The translations under genes and the position numbers were made by a program. This document shows positions 44,402-54,235 of a DNA stretch of 64,000 bases, piece by piece. The number at the start of each line of letters is the position of its first letter. The first letter of the stretch is position 1. This stretch comes from Dactylonectria macrodidyma (taxonomy: Eukaryota > Ascomycota > Sordariomycetes > Hypocreales > Nectriaceae). Where the stretch lies: positions 186,001-250,000 of the forward strand of contig JAGMUV010000037.1 of NCBI GenBank assembly GCA_020744425.1. The letters are read 5' to 3'. The notes beneath the pieces were generated by a model that made no database searches, had not been told where the DNA came from, and saw only the letters and a program-made list of their open reading frames with translations.

Positions 44402-45196
44402 ATGGCGACGCAAGCCGTTCGCTTCGAATTTCACTGTATGGAGACTGACGGAAAGCTACGGGTTGTCCACGAAATCCCACGGAGTCTCCTCAACGTCGAT
44501 ACTCGATTGGCACAATCCGATGCCGAATACCAACAGCGTTTTGCGGACGCACTGCGGCCCATCTTTAAGGAGCACGAACCGGCCTGTAAGGCGATGTCGG
44601 GCCCCTCTTGTGCAAACTGTGGGTCGCCTACGGTAAAGGCGTTGCAGACGACCCAGTCCTGGCTTCACCGACCGGGTGATCCTATGGTCCTCGTCTGGGT
44701 TTATCCAGCGTGTGGAGAGGAGCATTGCAGAACCCAGATACTGCAAGCATCGCTAGAGGTCACAGCTGAAGCCAACGAAGAGCGCGAGAGGCGAAATCTA
44801 CCGGGACCCACCACTTCTTACAAAGTTGCACATTGTAACGTATGTCGGAAGACGGAAGGGGCGAAGTGGTGTTCGCGGTGCTCGGCCGTGGCTTATTGTG
44901 GGAAAGACCACCAGAAGGCGGATTGGAAGACACACAAAAAGGACTGCGCCGCCAGGCCGAATGTCGACAGCGATTCTACCAGGATAGCTGCGACCTTGAA
45001 CGACCCTGTAGTCGCAGGAGACCCGGTCGTGGAAGGATACCAGACCACGTTGGACAATATCACAGATCCCGACCCGGAGGTGTCTATCACACATAGCGGC
45101 GTGTTCAATGTCTCGGCCCCTGGCGAGCCGGAACGATACGTGGAGCTGAGTCGCGAGGAAGTATTGGCGCAGTTACTAGGTAGTGGGCGGGGATAG
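44402..45196 (+). CDS. MYND-type zinc-finger protein
   Basis: 264 residues, intact, starting MATQAVRFEFHCMETDGK. N-terminal half with cysteine pairs (SCANCGS, ACGEEHC). Residues about 135-172 form a MYND finger: CNVC, CSRC, YCGKDHQKADW, then H and C (KTHKKDC); His replaces the usual Cys in the YCxxxC position. MYND fingers mediate protein-protein contacts, often in transcriptional regulators. A short acidic C-terminal tail follows. Flanked by Helitron copy 3 in reverse and by its own decayed paralogue, so the pair may be a local duplication. Predicted nuclear/cytosolic; no signal peptide. Confidence 0.82.
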   Translation: MATQAVRFEFHCMETDGKLRVVHEIPRSLLNVDTRLAQSDAEYQQRFADALRPIFKEHEPACKAMSGPSCANCGSPTVKALQTTQSWLHRPGDPMVLVWVYPACGEEHCRTQILQASLEVTAEANEERERRNLPGPTTSYKVAHCNVCRKTEGAKWCSRCSAVAYCGKDHQKADWKTHKKDCAARPNVDSDSTRIAATLNDPVVAGDPVVEGYQTTLDNITDPDPEVSITHSGVFNVSAPGEPERYVELSREEVLAQLLGSGRG

Positions 45197-45375
45197 TAGG
45201 CAACAGAAAGAAGCTATTTGGAAGGAGACTTGTATTCCTACAGACGGCTAGGACGGCAGGGGACAGCCGTTCTTTTAGGGCGAACGCGAAGCGGATTGCC
45301 TTCGGCATTCTAGCCGCGGCCTACCAGCCTCGACTACCCCGCAGTTGCTTCCTTCACGAGGCCGAGCCTCGTTTC

Positions 45376-45640
45376 ATGGTTATTGTGGAGCCACTCTGTG
45401 GGCAGGAGAAATGCCGAACTCAGGTACGGCAAGAAACAGTACGGATGATATCCGGGCCTCGTAGGCCAGACGGCAACCTTTAATATACAGATCCCTAGTC
45501 GTTGAAACGGTTATGAGTTGTAAGGTATGCGCGAAAGCGGAAGGGGTGAATAAATGCGGGCGGTGTCGTGCCGTAGCTTACTGTGGAAAGGAGCATCAAA
45601 ACCAGGATTGGCCAATCCATAAACCTGTCAGATATAAACC
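45376..45640 (+). pseudogene. Decayed MYND-finger paralogue
   Basis: MVIVEPLCGQEKCRTQVRQE in one frame corresponds to the intact gene's MVLVWVYPACGEEHCRTQI. A second frame from 45513 gives CKVCAKAEGVNKCGRC and AYCGKEHQNQDWPIH, a MYND finger. The spacer between them and the shift could be a lost intron or an indel. It ends near the non-autonomous element at 45709. Confidence 0.65.
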
Positions 45641-45708
45641 ACTGCTGCATTGCTCTAAGTGGGGATCCTCACTTTTATGGCATGTAGTGTGGTGGTAAAA
45701 TCTAACAA

Positions 45709-46463
45709 GGCAATTGCTAGACCAGCATGAAGAATTGCTACACAGGCATGACTCTTACACAGGCATGACTTCTATTGCATTTGATTCGCTCTTTTTTCCC
45801 GTTGACCCACAGGTACATCCCCCAAAGGCGGTGAAGCTATCTCTCTTAACAAAGCCAGGTCAGGCCTTCAGAGTCTGGTTGTCAACACAGAACAAAGTCA
45901 ATTTCAACACGCATTTAGGACAGCCTATGCTATGTCTTTATTATCTAACTAATATAAAGGAAGCACCTCCTCATCACTGCTAAGTATCTCACTCCTTCGC
46001 CTGCGAATGCTAGGTTGCGTTTTCTATCGCTGGCACGTACTCCAGTAGTCCTCCCAGCTCTGTAGTACAGATGTCTTGAAAATGAGGCTGTTGGCGATGC
46101 CTGGTACAGCCTGTGTTTGGGGGTTAGTCTCGGCAGGGGTTCCTAAAACACCATGCCTGCAGCCCTGTGGCCTCGTCAAATATCAAATCTTTTGCGAACG
46201 ATCATTCTAGGTGGCTTTAATATGTAACTAAGGAGTAATTGATATAGTAGGTAGCTGGTGAACAGTTTCCTTGCTTGCCTCGGCCGTCATGAATGCGGAG
46301 AGTCGCGATTGCAGAGAGCTAAGCTTAAGGGTACAATGGAAGTTGTTAGCAGAATCTACATGCACTAACGAAAGAGGATGGGCCAATCAGAAGCCGTAAA
46401 AAGTCATGCCTGTGTAAGAGTCATGCCTGTGTAGCAATTCTTCATGCCGGTCTAGCAATTGCC
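45709..46463. mobile_element. Non-autonomous TIR element, 755 bp, 7-bp target duplication
   Basis: 63-bp inverted repeats (45709-45771 and 46401-46463) with one mismatch, starting GGCAATTGCTAGACC. Each arm contains a direct repeat of ACACAGGCATGACT. The target duplication CTAACAA is perfect (45702-45708 and 46464-46470). No transposase; a short ORF inside is not convincing. Superfamily not assigned. Confidence 0.85.
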
Positions 46464-46959
46464 CTAACAAAACCAGGCTGGATTCCCAGGGCCGAGTAGA
46501 GTAACCAGGTTGTATGTAGACCTACCGTTTCTTCAAAACGAGAGTCCCAGCGCTGGCCTGTGCGGCAAGGATCGATGTATGATCTTCCCTACTACGGTTT
46601 TGGATTGGATTTTATTTCGCCCGGAGGGAAGTCCCTATAGGGCCTTGATACAATCTAGTTCACATTTCAGAACATTTGGTACCTGACACCCCAAGCCCCA
46701 CGGATTGTCGTCTCATCGCTTGCTGCTCAACCTCGTCGCTGCTTGTTCCATGACAGGCCTGCTTGAAGGCCAATTTCTTCAAGTGTTCAGCATCCTATCC
46801 TCAGCAGCTGAAGCGTGGTCTGTCAAAATGAGGCTGCATTGTGTTAGTATTGTGTCAATGTTTCCTGGTTCCGGTTGTTAGTATGTCCCATTCTCCTCCT
46901 TCACTCCCAGTCTTCCCGTCTTCATCGCAAATTTGATCGTTGCTCGCACCGCATGTAGG

Positions 46960-49900
46960 TTAGGTGACCACTTCGGCCCGTCCAATGCCGACTTTCCTCC
47001 CAAAAAGAATGACAGGTTTCCCCTCGCTTTGCCCGATTTGTCTCATGCCTTCGCGTTGTGCATCCCACTTGGTGCATCGAAAGAGAAAATGTTCCATTGT
47101 CTCGACTGCCCGTCCACAGTCGCACAACTCTGATTCCACCGCGCCGATCCTCGACAGGTAGTTATTGATCCTCGCCATTCCCGTGCGTAGTTGTGAAAGC
47201 GTGTCTGCTTCACGCCTCTTCAGTCCGTCGTACAGCACCTTTGTGTGTTTTCCTGGTAGCGCTTTGTCAACCCTCTTGGAGAAGCCGCCCACTCTGTCCG
47301 GTAGTGTCTGGTGCTGTTGTAGCTGCTCTCTCGCTAGTCTTATCCGCGTCGATCGGGCTTGGTACGGCTGTGTCTCTGGCATGCGCCCCGATTCAGTTGC
47401 TCTCTGGGCCTGTCTCTTCGCCTTGGGCCCCAAGGGGAACGCATCATCCCGAGAGGGTACCCAAATCATCTTGACCCTGTTGTTGCCTTTTCTTAGCCGT
47501 CGGATGTGGTTGTAGATTTCTCGGATGGCGCACTGTCCCGATTGTTGTCGTGGTCGCGCGATCGCCTTCAGTGCTGACTGGCCGCTTGACAGTATGGTAA
47601 GCCTTCGGTCCCGTAATCCGTCAGGCATACATCGCAATGCCATTGCTATCGCCCCTAGCTCGGCTGTGTAGGGGTTCTGGTCGTCTCGCGAGCCGAGAGT
47701 GACCGAGTACCTGGCCATGACCCTATTCTCTCGCCCTGCTGCTTTGTGGCTGATGATGCCTCCCATGCCCGTCATTCCTCCTCTGTCGGAAGCGCTGGTC
47801 GCGATGGTGATGTCTTCGACACTGTTGGCTGCCGCTATCGCCACCTTCCGATCTGCCTCACACACCAGCGACACGCGGGGGTGCCACGGCGGTGCTGCAT
47901 AGGCTTCGATTGTTTCCATCCGCCCGATTCCGCTCTCGCCGAGGGCAAGCGCCAGTCTCTTCATCGGCGAGATGTACCTTCGACTCACTGATATTTTGAG
48001 TGTCGCTAGCGGGTGCTTCTTTGGCAGCGTGTGCATATTGATGTACAACTTCATTCCCGCCAGAGCATGTCGCTCGTGTACTGTTTGGATGTTGGCTTCC
48101 GCTTCAGTTACTGCCCTCGCCACCGTCTGGAAGGCTCCCGTGATGGCCCGCGCTCCTATTTTCTGTGCCCTGTTGAACTCTTTCAATTCCCTTTCGCCGC
48201 GCGCATGCGCCCATACGACAGACGCGTAGTCCATGGCTGGGGCAACGGTTGCGACGAAGAGTTGTCTGGCAGCTTGTGGTGGCAGCATCCTGAGTCTCCT
48301 TAGACACATGGCTGCCAAGAGACCTTTCGTGGCGGCCTTGGCCATGTGTTCCTTGAACCTGAGCCCCGTGTCCATGATTACCCCTAAGAGTTTGGCCTTC
48401 GCTTTGGGCTTGACTTCCTCTCCATTGATCGTGAACGGCGCCTCGCTGGTGCGTTCAGCTACGCGCGTGAAGTGGACAATTGCTGTCTTGTCATGCTCAA
48501 ACGTCGCTCCACTGCGTTTCCCCCACGCCAGTGCCCGGTCAATGATGGCTTGTATGCCGTCCCTGTTCGCCTCCGCCGTCGGCCCCGTGACCCAGGCCGA
48601 GTAGTCGTCGACAAACGCCATCGATCCGCCTTTCGAGTTAATCTTGCTTTGCACAAGGTCTGCGTTGAAGAACAGGAAAAGCACTGGCGAGAGCGGCGAT
48701 CCTTGGGGAAGGCCGGCTTGCGGCAGCTCCCGTTGCTCTGACGTGTAGTCGTTCACCACAATGCTGGCCGTGCGATTGGAGCAGAACGCGCTTATCCATT
48801 GCACCAGCTTCTTGGGGATACCTCTTGCTTCCAGCCTCTGTAGCAGTCTGTCATCGAACACGCCGTTGTACGCGCCTTTGATGTCGAAGCTGGCCAAGCT
48901 GACCACCTTGCGGTTCCGCCATGCTTTGTACACTTGTTCTTGGAAGAGCAGCAGAGCCTGCTCTGCCGACCGCCGCTTCCTTGCCCCAAAGTGGTTTGTG
49001 GGCAGGAGCCCGAACGTCTCGGCGGCGTATGAGATCCTGTCCGCCACTACCGCCTCGAGGATCTTTCCCAGCGTCGACAGCAGCGAGATTGGTCTCCAGG
49101 CCTTTGCGAGTGCGTAGTCGCCCTTGTCCGGCTTCTTGAGCGGGATGATCTTTGCGCTTCTCCACTGGTCTGGTAGCTGTCCTTCATCCAGTGAGGTGCG
49201 GAACAGATGCATCACGCGTTCCTTGACCACCGGCCACAGTTGCTTCCACACCATCGCCGGCACGCCGTCTTCTCCGGGTGCTTTCCACGCCTTGGCTGCC
49301 ATGACTTTCTCCTCCACCTCCTCCAACGTCAAGTCTGGCATGGCCACTTCTCTCCGCCGCGGTCGTGGACCTTCGTCTTCGATGGTTGCTGGCAGCGGCG
49401 GGAAGAATGCCGTCAGCAGTTCTTCTGCCTGTTCCGCCTTGTCCTGCGTTGTCGTCCCGTCCGCCCTTTTCAGCCGGGGGATTTTGTCGCCGACCATGTC
49501 GGCACCGGGTTTGAGGTATTTGGCTGCTTGCCAGATATTGGCGCCGTCTGTGAGGAAGTCGCCCCAGTGGGCCTTCTTCTGTCTTCTGATACTGTCGTGG
49601 TACTCTTTGGATGCTACCTTTGCCCGGCTCTCTAGGTTGTCCTGTCTATGGCCTGCCCGCCGCTGCGCCCTCGCCAGGTTTCTCCAGTACGTGTAGGTTT
49701 TCCGGAGTCGAGTAAGGTCAGTTGTCCACCATCTCTTTGCGTATGGCGATGGCTTCGCTCGCGGGACCAGGGCGTGGATTGCGCCGAGGACCGCCTCCAT
49801 CAGCCTGTCCGTCTGTGTCTGAACCCCGCCGTCCCATGGGAGGAGTGCCAGCCGATCTTTCACTCTCTCCTTGATCGCATTCCACGGTGCATTCTTGAAG

Positions 49901-50664
49901 AGCAGTCTCGGACTCGCCGTCCTTTCCGGTGTCGTGAGGTCAAACTCTGTCTGGATTGCCCTATGGTCCGACCCGTGTTCGGTCTGGTGAATGCCGCAGT
50001 GAACCATCTCTTCGGCCAGTTCGGACGACGCAAGCACCAGGTCGATCGTGCTCTCCGCACTACCCCTCTCCCAGGTTTTCGTTCCCCTGGGAAGGAGGCT
50101 GAGGAGGCCATGCTCGTCCATGAGGTCGATGATTGCATCTGCCTCCCCTTGGCGTCTGCCTGTCACCTCGTCACCTCCCCATAGTTGGTCGTGGCGGTTG
50201 AAGTCGCCTGCCAAGATCACGTCCGTTCTTTTCCCTGTGCTGTTGCGGAAGCCCGTCATCACCCTGTGCAGTTGCTCCATTGCCGTGCGTAGAGCATTCT
50301 CATTACTCCCTTCCACATACACCGATACCACTAGGACGTCCCGGTCGGGCAGTCGTATTATTGCTCCCGTCAGGTCGGCTGACGGTATCGGCACCTGCTC
50401 CGCCTCCAGGTCCCTGCGGATCCAGAGCATGCTGCGGATCGGCCATCGCATCTCGTGTCTCTTTGTCGGTATAAATCTCGTCCAGTTTCTGTGGTTGTTT
50501 GGTGCTGTCATCACCGCACCGTCAATGTTCAGCGCGTATGGTTCGGCTATTGCCAGCACCGCGTAGTCCCGCAAGTCTCCGTCGTTCATCATGCTCAATT
50601 GCACCGCATCCCTCTTCCCCACGTTGAGCTGGAGGATTTGGAGGTTAGTGCACATTGCTGCCAT
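46960..50664 (-). CDS. LINE ORF2: endonuclease, reverse transcriptase, RNase H
   Basis: 1234 residues if started at the ATG at 50664, which overlaps the end of ORF1 by 20 nt. In order: an apurinic-type endonuclease (LQILQLNVGKRDAV, AGDFNRHDQLWGG, GSDHRAIQTEF), a reverse transcriptase (WRPISLLSTLGKILE, FDIKGAYNGV, LPQGSPLSPVLF, AFVDDYSAWV with the catalytic aspartates), an RNase H region (YTAELGAIAMAL) and a C-terminal CxC...H...C finger (LCDCGRAVETMEHFLFRC). It nicks the target and copies its RNA into DNA there. Belongs to the Tad1 clade by domain order. Confidence 0.9.
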   Translation of the reverse strand: MAAMCTNLQILQLNVGKRDAVQLSMMNDGDLRDYAVLAIAEPYALNIDGAVMTAPNNHRNWTRFIPTKRHEMRWPIRSMLWIRRDLEAEQVPIPSADLTGAIIRLPDRDVLVVSVYVEGSNENALRTAMEQLHRVMTGFRNSTGKRTDVILAGDFNRHDQLWGGDEVTGRRQGEADAIIDLMDEHGLLSLLPRGTKTWERGSAESTIDLVLASSELAEEMVHCGIHQTEHGSDHRAIQTEFDLTTPERTASPRLLFKNAPWNAIKERVKDRLALLPWDGGVQTQTDRLMEAVLGAIHALVPRAKPSPYAKRWWTTDLTRLRKTYTYWRNLARAQRRAGHRQDNLESRAKVASKEYHDSIRRQKKAHWGDFLTDGANIWQAAKYLKPGADMVGDKIPRLKRADGTTTQDKAEQAEELLTAFFPPLPATIEDEGPRPRRREVAMPDLTLEEVEEKVMAAKAWKAPGEDGVPAMVWKQLWPVVKERVMHLFRTSLDEGQLPDQWRSAKIIPLKKPDKGDYALAKAWRPISLLSTLGKILEAVVADRISYAAETFGLLPTNHFGARKRRSAEQALLLFQEQVYKAWRNRKVVSLASFDIKGAYNGVFDDRLLQRLEARGIPKKLVQWISAFCSNRTASIVVNDYTSEQRELPQAGLPQGSPLSPVLFLFFNADLVQSKINSKGGSMAFVDDYSAWVTGPTAEANRDGIQAIIDRALAWGKRSGATFEHDKTAIVHFTRVAERTSEAPFTINGEEVKPKAKAKLLGVIMDTGLRFKEHMAKAATKGLLAAMCLRRLRMLPPQAARQLFVATVAPAMDYASVVWAHARGERELKEFNRAQKIGARAITGAFQTVARAVTEAEANIQTVHERHALAGMKLYINMHTLPKKHPLATLKISVSRRYISPMKRLALALGESGIGRMETIEAYAAPPWHPRVSLVCEADRKVAIAAANSVEDITIATSASDRGGMTGMGGIISHKAAGRENRVMARYSVTLGSRDDQNPYTAELGAIAMALRCMPDGLRDRRLTILSSGQSALKAIARPRQQSGQCAIREIYNHIRRLRKGNNRVKMIWVPSRDDAFPLGPKAKRQAQRATESGRMPETQPYQARSTRIRLAREQLQQHQTLPDRVGGFSKRVDKALPGKHTKVLYDGLKRREADTLSQLRTGMARINNYLSRIGAVESELCDCGRAVETMEHFLFRCTKWDAQREGMRQIGQSEGKPVILFGRKVGIGRAEVVT

Positions 50665-52129
50665 GTAGATGTCGTACTCGGCAGTTGCGGCTGAGCGATT
50701 CGTGTGGCCCTCCGCAGAGAGCGCACTTCGGTTCGATCGCCTGGCACTGTGTGTGGCGGTGTCCGGTCTCTGCACATTTGCTGCATCGCTGGGGCCTAGT
50801 GCAGGTGAAAGCTTTGTGACCAAGCTCCCAACAGTTGTAGCATTGGACTGGGCCTTGGCGTCGCTCGAAAACGTTGGTGCTGGCCGACTCCCCAGCGAGG
50901 TGAAAGTATCTCTCTTCCAGCAGGCGTTGCGCATCGCTCGCCTTCGTGACGTAGATCACCACCGAGCCGTAGGATTTCCCATTCTCCTTGTCGCTGAGCC
51001 ACTGCATCTTGGCAATCGTCACTCCGTTCTCCTTTCCCAGCGCCTCCGCTGTGCCTGGCAGCACGTTGCCAGCTGAGTCCAGGACCGCTGCCCTGTTTGC
51101 GCCGTCAAGTTTGACCGGATACAGTTGGTCCCTGAGGACTCTTGCGCCCTTGACTGCTGTCTTCTCTGCCGCTTCCTTGACGAGCTTCATCTCCGACTCG
51201 TCTCGGCAGATCACCTTAATACGGTCTGCGTTCTTTGCGTTCCTCACCACGGCTGCACACCTCCAGTCCTGTCGGCCCTCCTTCTTTCGCATCTCCTCCT
51301 CAATGGCCTGTCGAATTCCTCCCACTTGCGCTTTGCCCTTCTCCTCCTCGTTGACACGCGATGTGTCGATAGTGCAGAAGAGAGTATCCGTAAGTGTGGA
51401 TGGTGTTGTTTGCATCGACGCGAGGGTTTGAAGGTTGCTTGGCTGGCTTGACGGCGGGGTACGGGCTACGTCTGCATACGATGGGTGCGGGCTCGTCTGG
51501 GCGCTGTTGGACTGAATACTTTTGGCCATCGCGTCTAGTTGCTCTCGCAACTGCTTTGTTTCTTCTGCCGCTTGTTCCCTCACCTGCCTGAGCTGTTCAA
51601 TCAGCTGCTCGCGCATCTGTTTCATCTCACGTGCTGTCTGTTCCTGCATGCTTCTGGTTTCCTCGGCTTTCTTCCGGTCGTCAGCCGCCTCGGCCCGGAC
51701 CGTCCGTATCTCCTGCTGGAGTTGTCGGATCATCTCCAGCTGATCGCTAATCACCTTTGTCGCTTTCTGCTGGTTCTCCATCAAAGCATCCCAGAGTCTC
51801 TCCAGCATCTGTTTCTGCTTGTTCATGAGATGGCTCGACGTTTCCTGGAGCATCGTCTGGAGCGTCGTCTGGAGCATCATCTGCATTAGCGATGAATCGC
51901 TGCGGGCCGCGCCATCCACAGCCTGCAGTCCCTCGTCCGCATTGTCCCAGTCGTTGTCGCCTGCTGCCACTTGCTTTGTGCCGGCATTCTTCGATGTCCC
52001 GACCTGGCTTGAGGCTACTTGCCAGAACTTTTGGGCTTTCGCGGTTGGTTTCACGGGTCTCGACGAGCGACGCGTCGCGGTCACCGAATCCCCACCCGCG
52101 ACCATGATCTCCTCGGCTGTCGCGTCCAT
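50645..52129 (-). CDS. LINE ORF1: nucleic-acid-binding Gag-like protein
   Basis: 494 residues, starting MDATAEEIMVAGGDSV. A long coiled-coil region (about residues 100-220, with EQTAREMKQMREQLIEQ heptads) precedes an RNA-binding middle part and three C-terminal CCHC-type knuckles (CYNCWELGHKAFTC, CSKCAETGHRHTQC, CALCGGPHESLSRNC). It packages LINE RNA. Its stop overlaps the ORF2 start by 20 nt in another frame, suggesting reinitiation or frameshifting for ORF2. Confidence 0.9.
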   Translation of the reverse strand: MDATAEEIMVAGGDSVTATRRSSRPVKPTAKAQKFWQVASSQVGTSKNAGTKQVAAGDNDWDNADEGLQAVDGAARSDSSLMQMMLQTTLQTMLQETSSHLMNKQKQMLERLWDALMENQQKATKVISDQLEMIRQLQQEIRTVRAEAADDRKKAEETRSMQEQTAREMKQMREQLIEQLRQVREQAAEETKQLREQLDAMAKSIQSNSAQTSPHPSYADVARTPPSSQPSNLQTLASMQTTPSTLTDTLFCTIDTSRVNEEEKGKAQVGGIRQAIEEEMRKKEGRQDWRCAAVVRNAKNADRIKVICRDESEMKLVKEAAEKTAVKGARVLRDQLYPVKLDGANRAAVLDSAGNVLPGTAEALGKENGVTIAKMQWLSDKENGKSYGSVVIYVTKASDAQRLLEERYFHLAGESASTNVFERRQGPVQCYNCWELGHKAFTCTRPQRCSKCAETGHRHTQCQAIEPKCALCGGPHESLSRNCRVRHLHGSNVH

Positions 52130-52178
52130 CTCCCGGTGCCACGCTCACGGCAGCGCCAACCCGTTCTTTCGCCTAGAA

Positions 52179-52256
52179 GAGTGTAAAGAGTGTAAAGAGT
52201 GTAAAGAGTGTAAAGAGTGTAAAGAGTGTAAAGAGTGTAAAGAGTGTAAAGAGTGT
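52179..52256 (-). repeat. 9-bp tandem repeat at the LINE 5' end
   Basis: About eight and a half units of GAGTGTAAA directly upstream of ORF1. Tandem repeats in LINE 5' leaders often act as promoter modules. Confidence 0.8.
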
Positions 52257-53298
52257 CCACCGCTTATCATATACCTACGTTAAGTTAAATATATTTTTCT
52301 ATTTGTTATAAGATGTGGTAATAAAATTCTCTCTCTAGACCCACTTTTTCCATTGTCGGAACTTTTGCACGCCCACTGTAGCTCTAGTCCGGGAGAGCCC
52401 CTAAGCCTTTTTACTTGCAACTGTCGAAGCCAGCATCATACATAGTAGATCGGCGTCGAGAGGGCGCTGTTGGGGTATTGGGGCTACCTGGATCCTCCGC
52501 CAGCAGACTGAAACTGCGCTAAGACCAGCCTCACCACCGCAATCGTCTGATATGGAGCAGCCAACTCTCCATCTAGACTCCCGTTTTTGTCACTAATTTT
52601 GGGCGGGTCGTGGTGGACCGCGCACGAAGTGCCGTCCCCTCGTCAGGCTTCTCTGGGCCCCTGCAAGTGGACGTTTGACTACCTAGTGGCACCGTCTGGG
52701 GAGCGCTATAGCTCAGACGGTTGCTTGTAGTAGGATGCTTGTTTAGACCACACTTAGCAAATCGAGAAATCTCCCAAAGCACTGAGACTCCAGCAACCCC
52801 AGAGACATTTGCTGTCATCACCCTGGAGAAAGCACTCCTTATCAGAGGATTCAGGCCAAGTTCGAGACCTTGATCAACGCTCGATTCTGCCTTTCTCCCT
52901 TGGTGGAAATTGGGTGGAAATTGGTTTGTAATCTCTGATTGTGGCGACAACCGTGTTTGGTCAGGCCCCTTAGCGACGATTCGGAGGCGTCCTCCCCATC
53001 GAATCATACCCCTGTTCCTTCCGCACATTGTACTCTTGGACCTGGCGTTCCATATTGAAATTGAGCCCCAGCCATAACGGTATGATGGCGGAACATCCCG
53101 TGTTGCAAGACAACTCTTGACGATTTACCACTCACCTTGCGTTGATGCTGCTTCTGTGAGGCTTTGAAGTATTTAGTGGAAGATCCGCACCTGTTCGCAA
53201 GTTCAATCAATCAATTCTCCCTTTCCTTCGGCAACACCTCGCCTCGTCACCAGCAGGCATCTCACTTGAGTTCCTGAACATCCGAAACCAGCCAAAAA
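52257..53298. other. About 1 kb of apparently unique spacer
   Basis: No convincing gene; a 151-codon antisense ORF (52573-53028) lacks any recognisable feature. Last ~100 bp likely the promoter of the secreted-protein gene. Confidence 0.4.
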
Positions 53299-53963
53299 AT
53301 GCGCTTCACGATTTCATGTGTTTTGGCATCAGCTGCCACTCTTGCATTCCTGTCAAGCTCTGCTTTCGCACAGGGGGATGGCGATACCATGAACGACATT
53401 GACACTCTTTGCTCCATCAACTTCTTCGAATCCAACGTCAAAGCCATCGTCTGCATCCGCAGTGGCACCGACACGCAGCTCACGACTTCTTCTACATCGT
53501 ATCTGCCGGGCAACAAGGATCACCTGTGCTGAAAGGCGGATAACATCTGCATGCTTTCTAACACCACCGTTCCGGAGGTTGCTTGTTATGATCCTACGTA
53601 AGTCACCCTGCGCAGGCCCGCTCGGCACTAAATCCCATGTCGTGACTTGCATTGAACAAGAAGGCCACTGCTGACGTTGAGCGACATAGTGAAAAGACGG
53701 CCAATACGTTTTTCGACATTGGTCCCTGCAAGCTCTCTAGCTCTGGTGACGGTTGCGCGTGGACTGGTATAAACCGCGGGGTTAGCTTCTCTACGGATGG
53801 CGTGACGAAGATTACGAGTGTTGAGGATGGTAAGGGTGTGACCGACAGCGGAAGCGGAAGCGGAAGTGACAGCGGGAACGGGAGTGGAGAATCTTTATCT
53901 GCCAGTGTTGTATTAGGCAGCTACATTGGCATCCTCGCCATAGGTGCGTTGATACTGTTCTAG
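53299..53963 (+). pseudogene. Secreted, probably GPI-anchored protein with one in-frame TGA
   Basis: Join of 53299-53597 and 53690-53963 (92-nt intron, GTAAGT..ACATAG, phase 2), 191 codons with the stop. N-terminal signal peptide (MRFTISCVLASAATLAFLSS, cleaved near AFAQG), cysteines paired in the mature part (DTLCSIN, AIVCIR, NICML, VACYDP, IGPCKL, DGCAWTG), a Ser/Gly-rich tail, and a C-terminal hydrophobic segment (VVLGSYIGILAIGALILF) typical of GPI signals. TGA at 53530-53532 lies between HLC and KADNICM, where Trp is plausible; the frame continues cleanly across the intron. Either a recent pseudogene or a readthrough case. Confidence 0.65.
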
Positions 53964-53991
53964 AGTGGATAGAAGTGCTCTCAATTTCAAG

Positions 53992-54235
53992 TCAAATTTC
54001 CCCAGGCTTCCGAGCGACAACCTCGATAATATCCTTAAGAACTCGATCTGCGTGTGTCAAATACAAACCTAAGCGTCGTTAGCCTCCTAGTCTGTGGATG
54101 TCACGTATTGTGTAGCTGATGGTAAGACTCACCATGACCCGCATTCTCATACACTCTCAAGTCCGTCCACGGCAGAATCTCCTTAATCACCTGCCCGCTT
54201 GCTTCCAGCGACATTCCCATACCATCCAGGACCAC
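53992..54235 (-). pseudogene. Alpha/beta-hydrolase C-terminal remnant
   Basis: Two exon pieces (54235-54133 and 54068-53992) separated by a 64-nt intron (GTGAGT..CTTAG) encode VVLDGMGMSLEASGQVI, then WTDLRVYENAGHGLYLTH and a short tail. The GHG is the usual catalytic histidine region of alpha/beta hydrolases. A possible 3' splice site (CATTAG) starts the piece, and upstream exons are replaced by a pogo-like element. Confidence 0.65.

Larger units (their letters stand above)
46600..52256 (-). mobile_element. Tad1-like LINE, apparently intact, 5.6 kb
   Basis: Two overlapping ORFs on the minus strand, a 5' tandem repeat (52179-52256) and a 3' UTR (46959-46600) ending CCCTCCGGGCGAAATAAAATCC with a short AATCC tail. 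Other 3'-end copies lie at 18006-18070, 37118-37402, 62353-62446 and 62780-62832. No stop or frameshift seen in either ORF, so this copy may be active. A target duplication was not found by eye. Confidence 0.88.

Noticed and set aside
47000..51900. Numerous plus-strand ORFs of 60-190 codons
   Set aside because: All are shadows of the two LINE ORFs on the minus strand.
52573..53028. 151-codon antisense ORF
   Set aside because: No recognisable domain, no homologue in the window; chance ORF in GC-balanced spacer.
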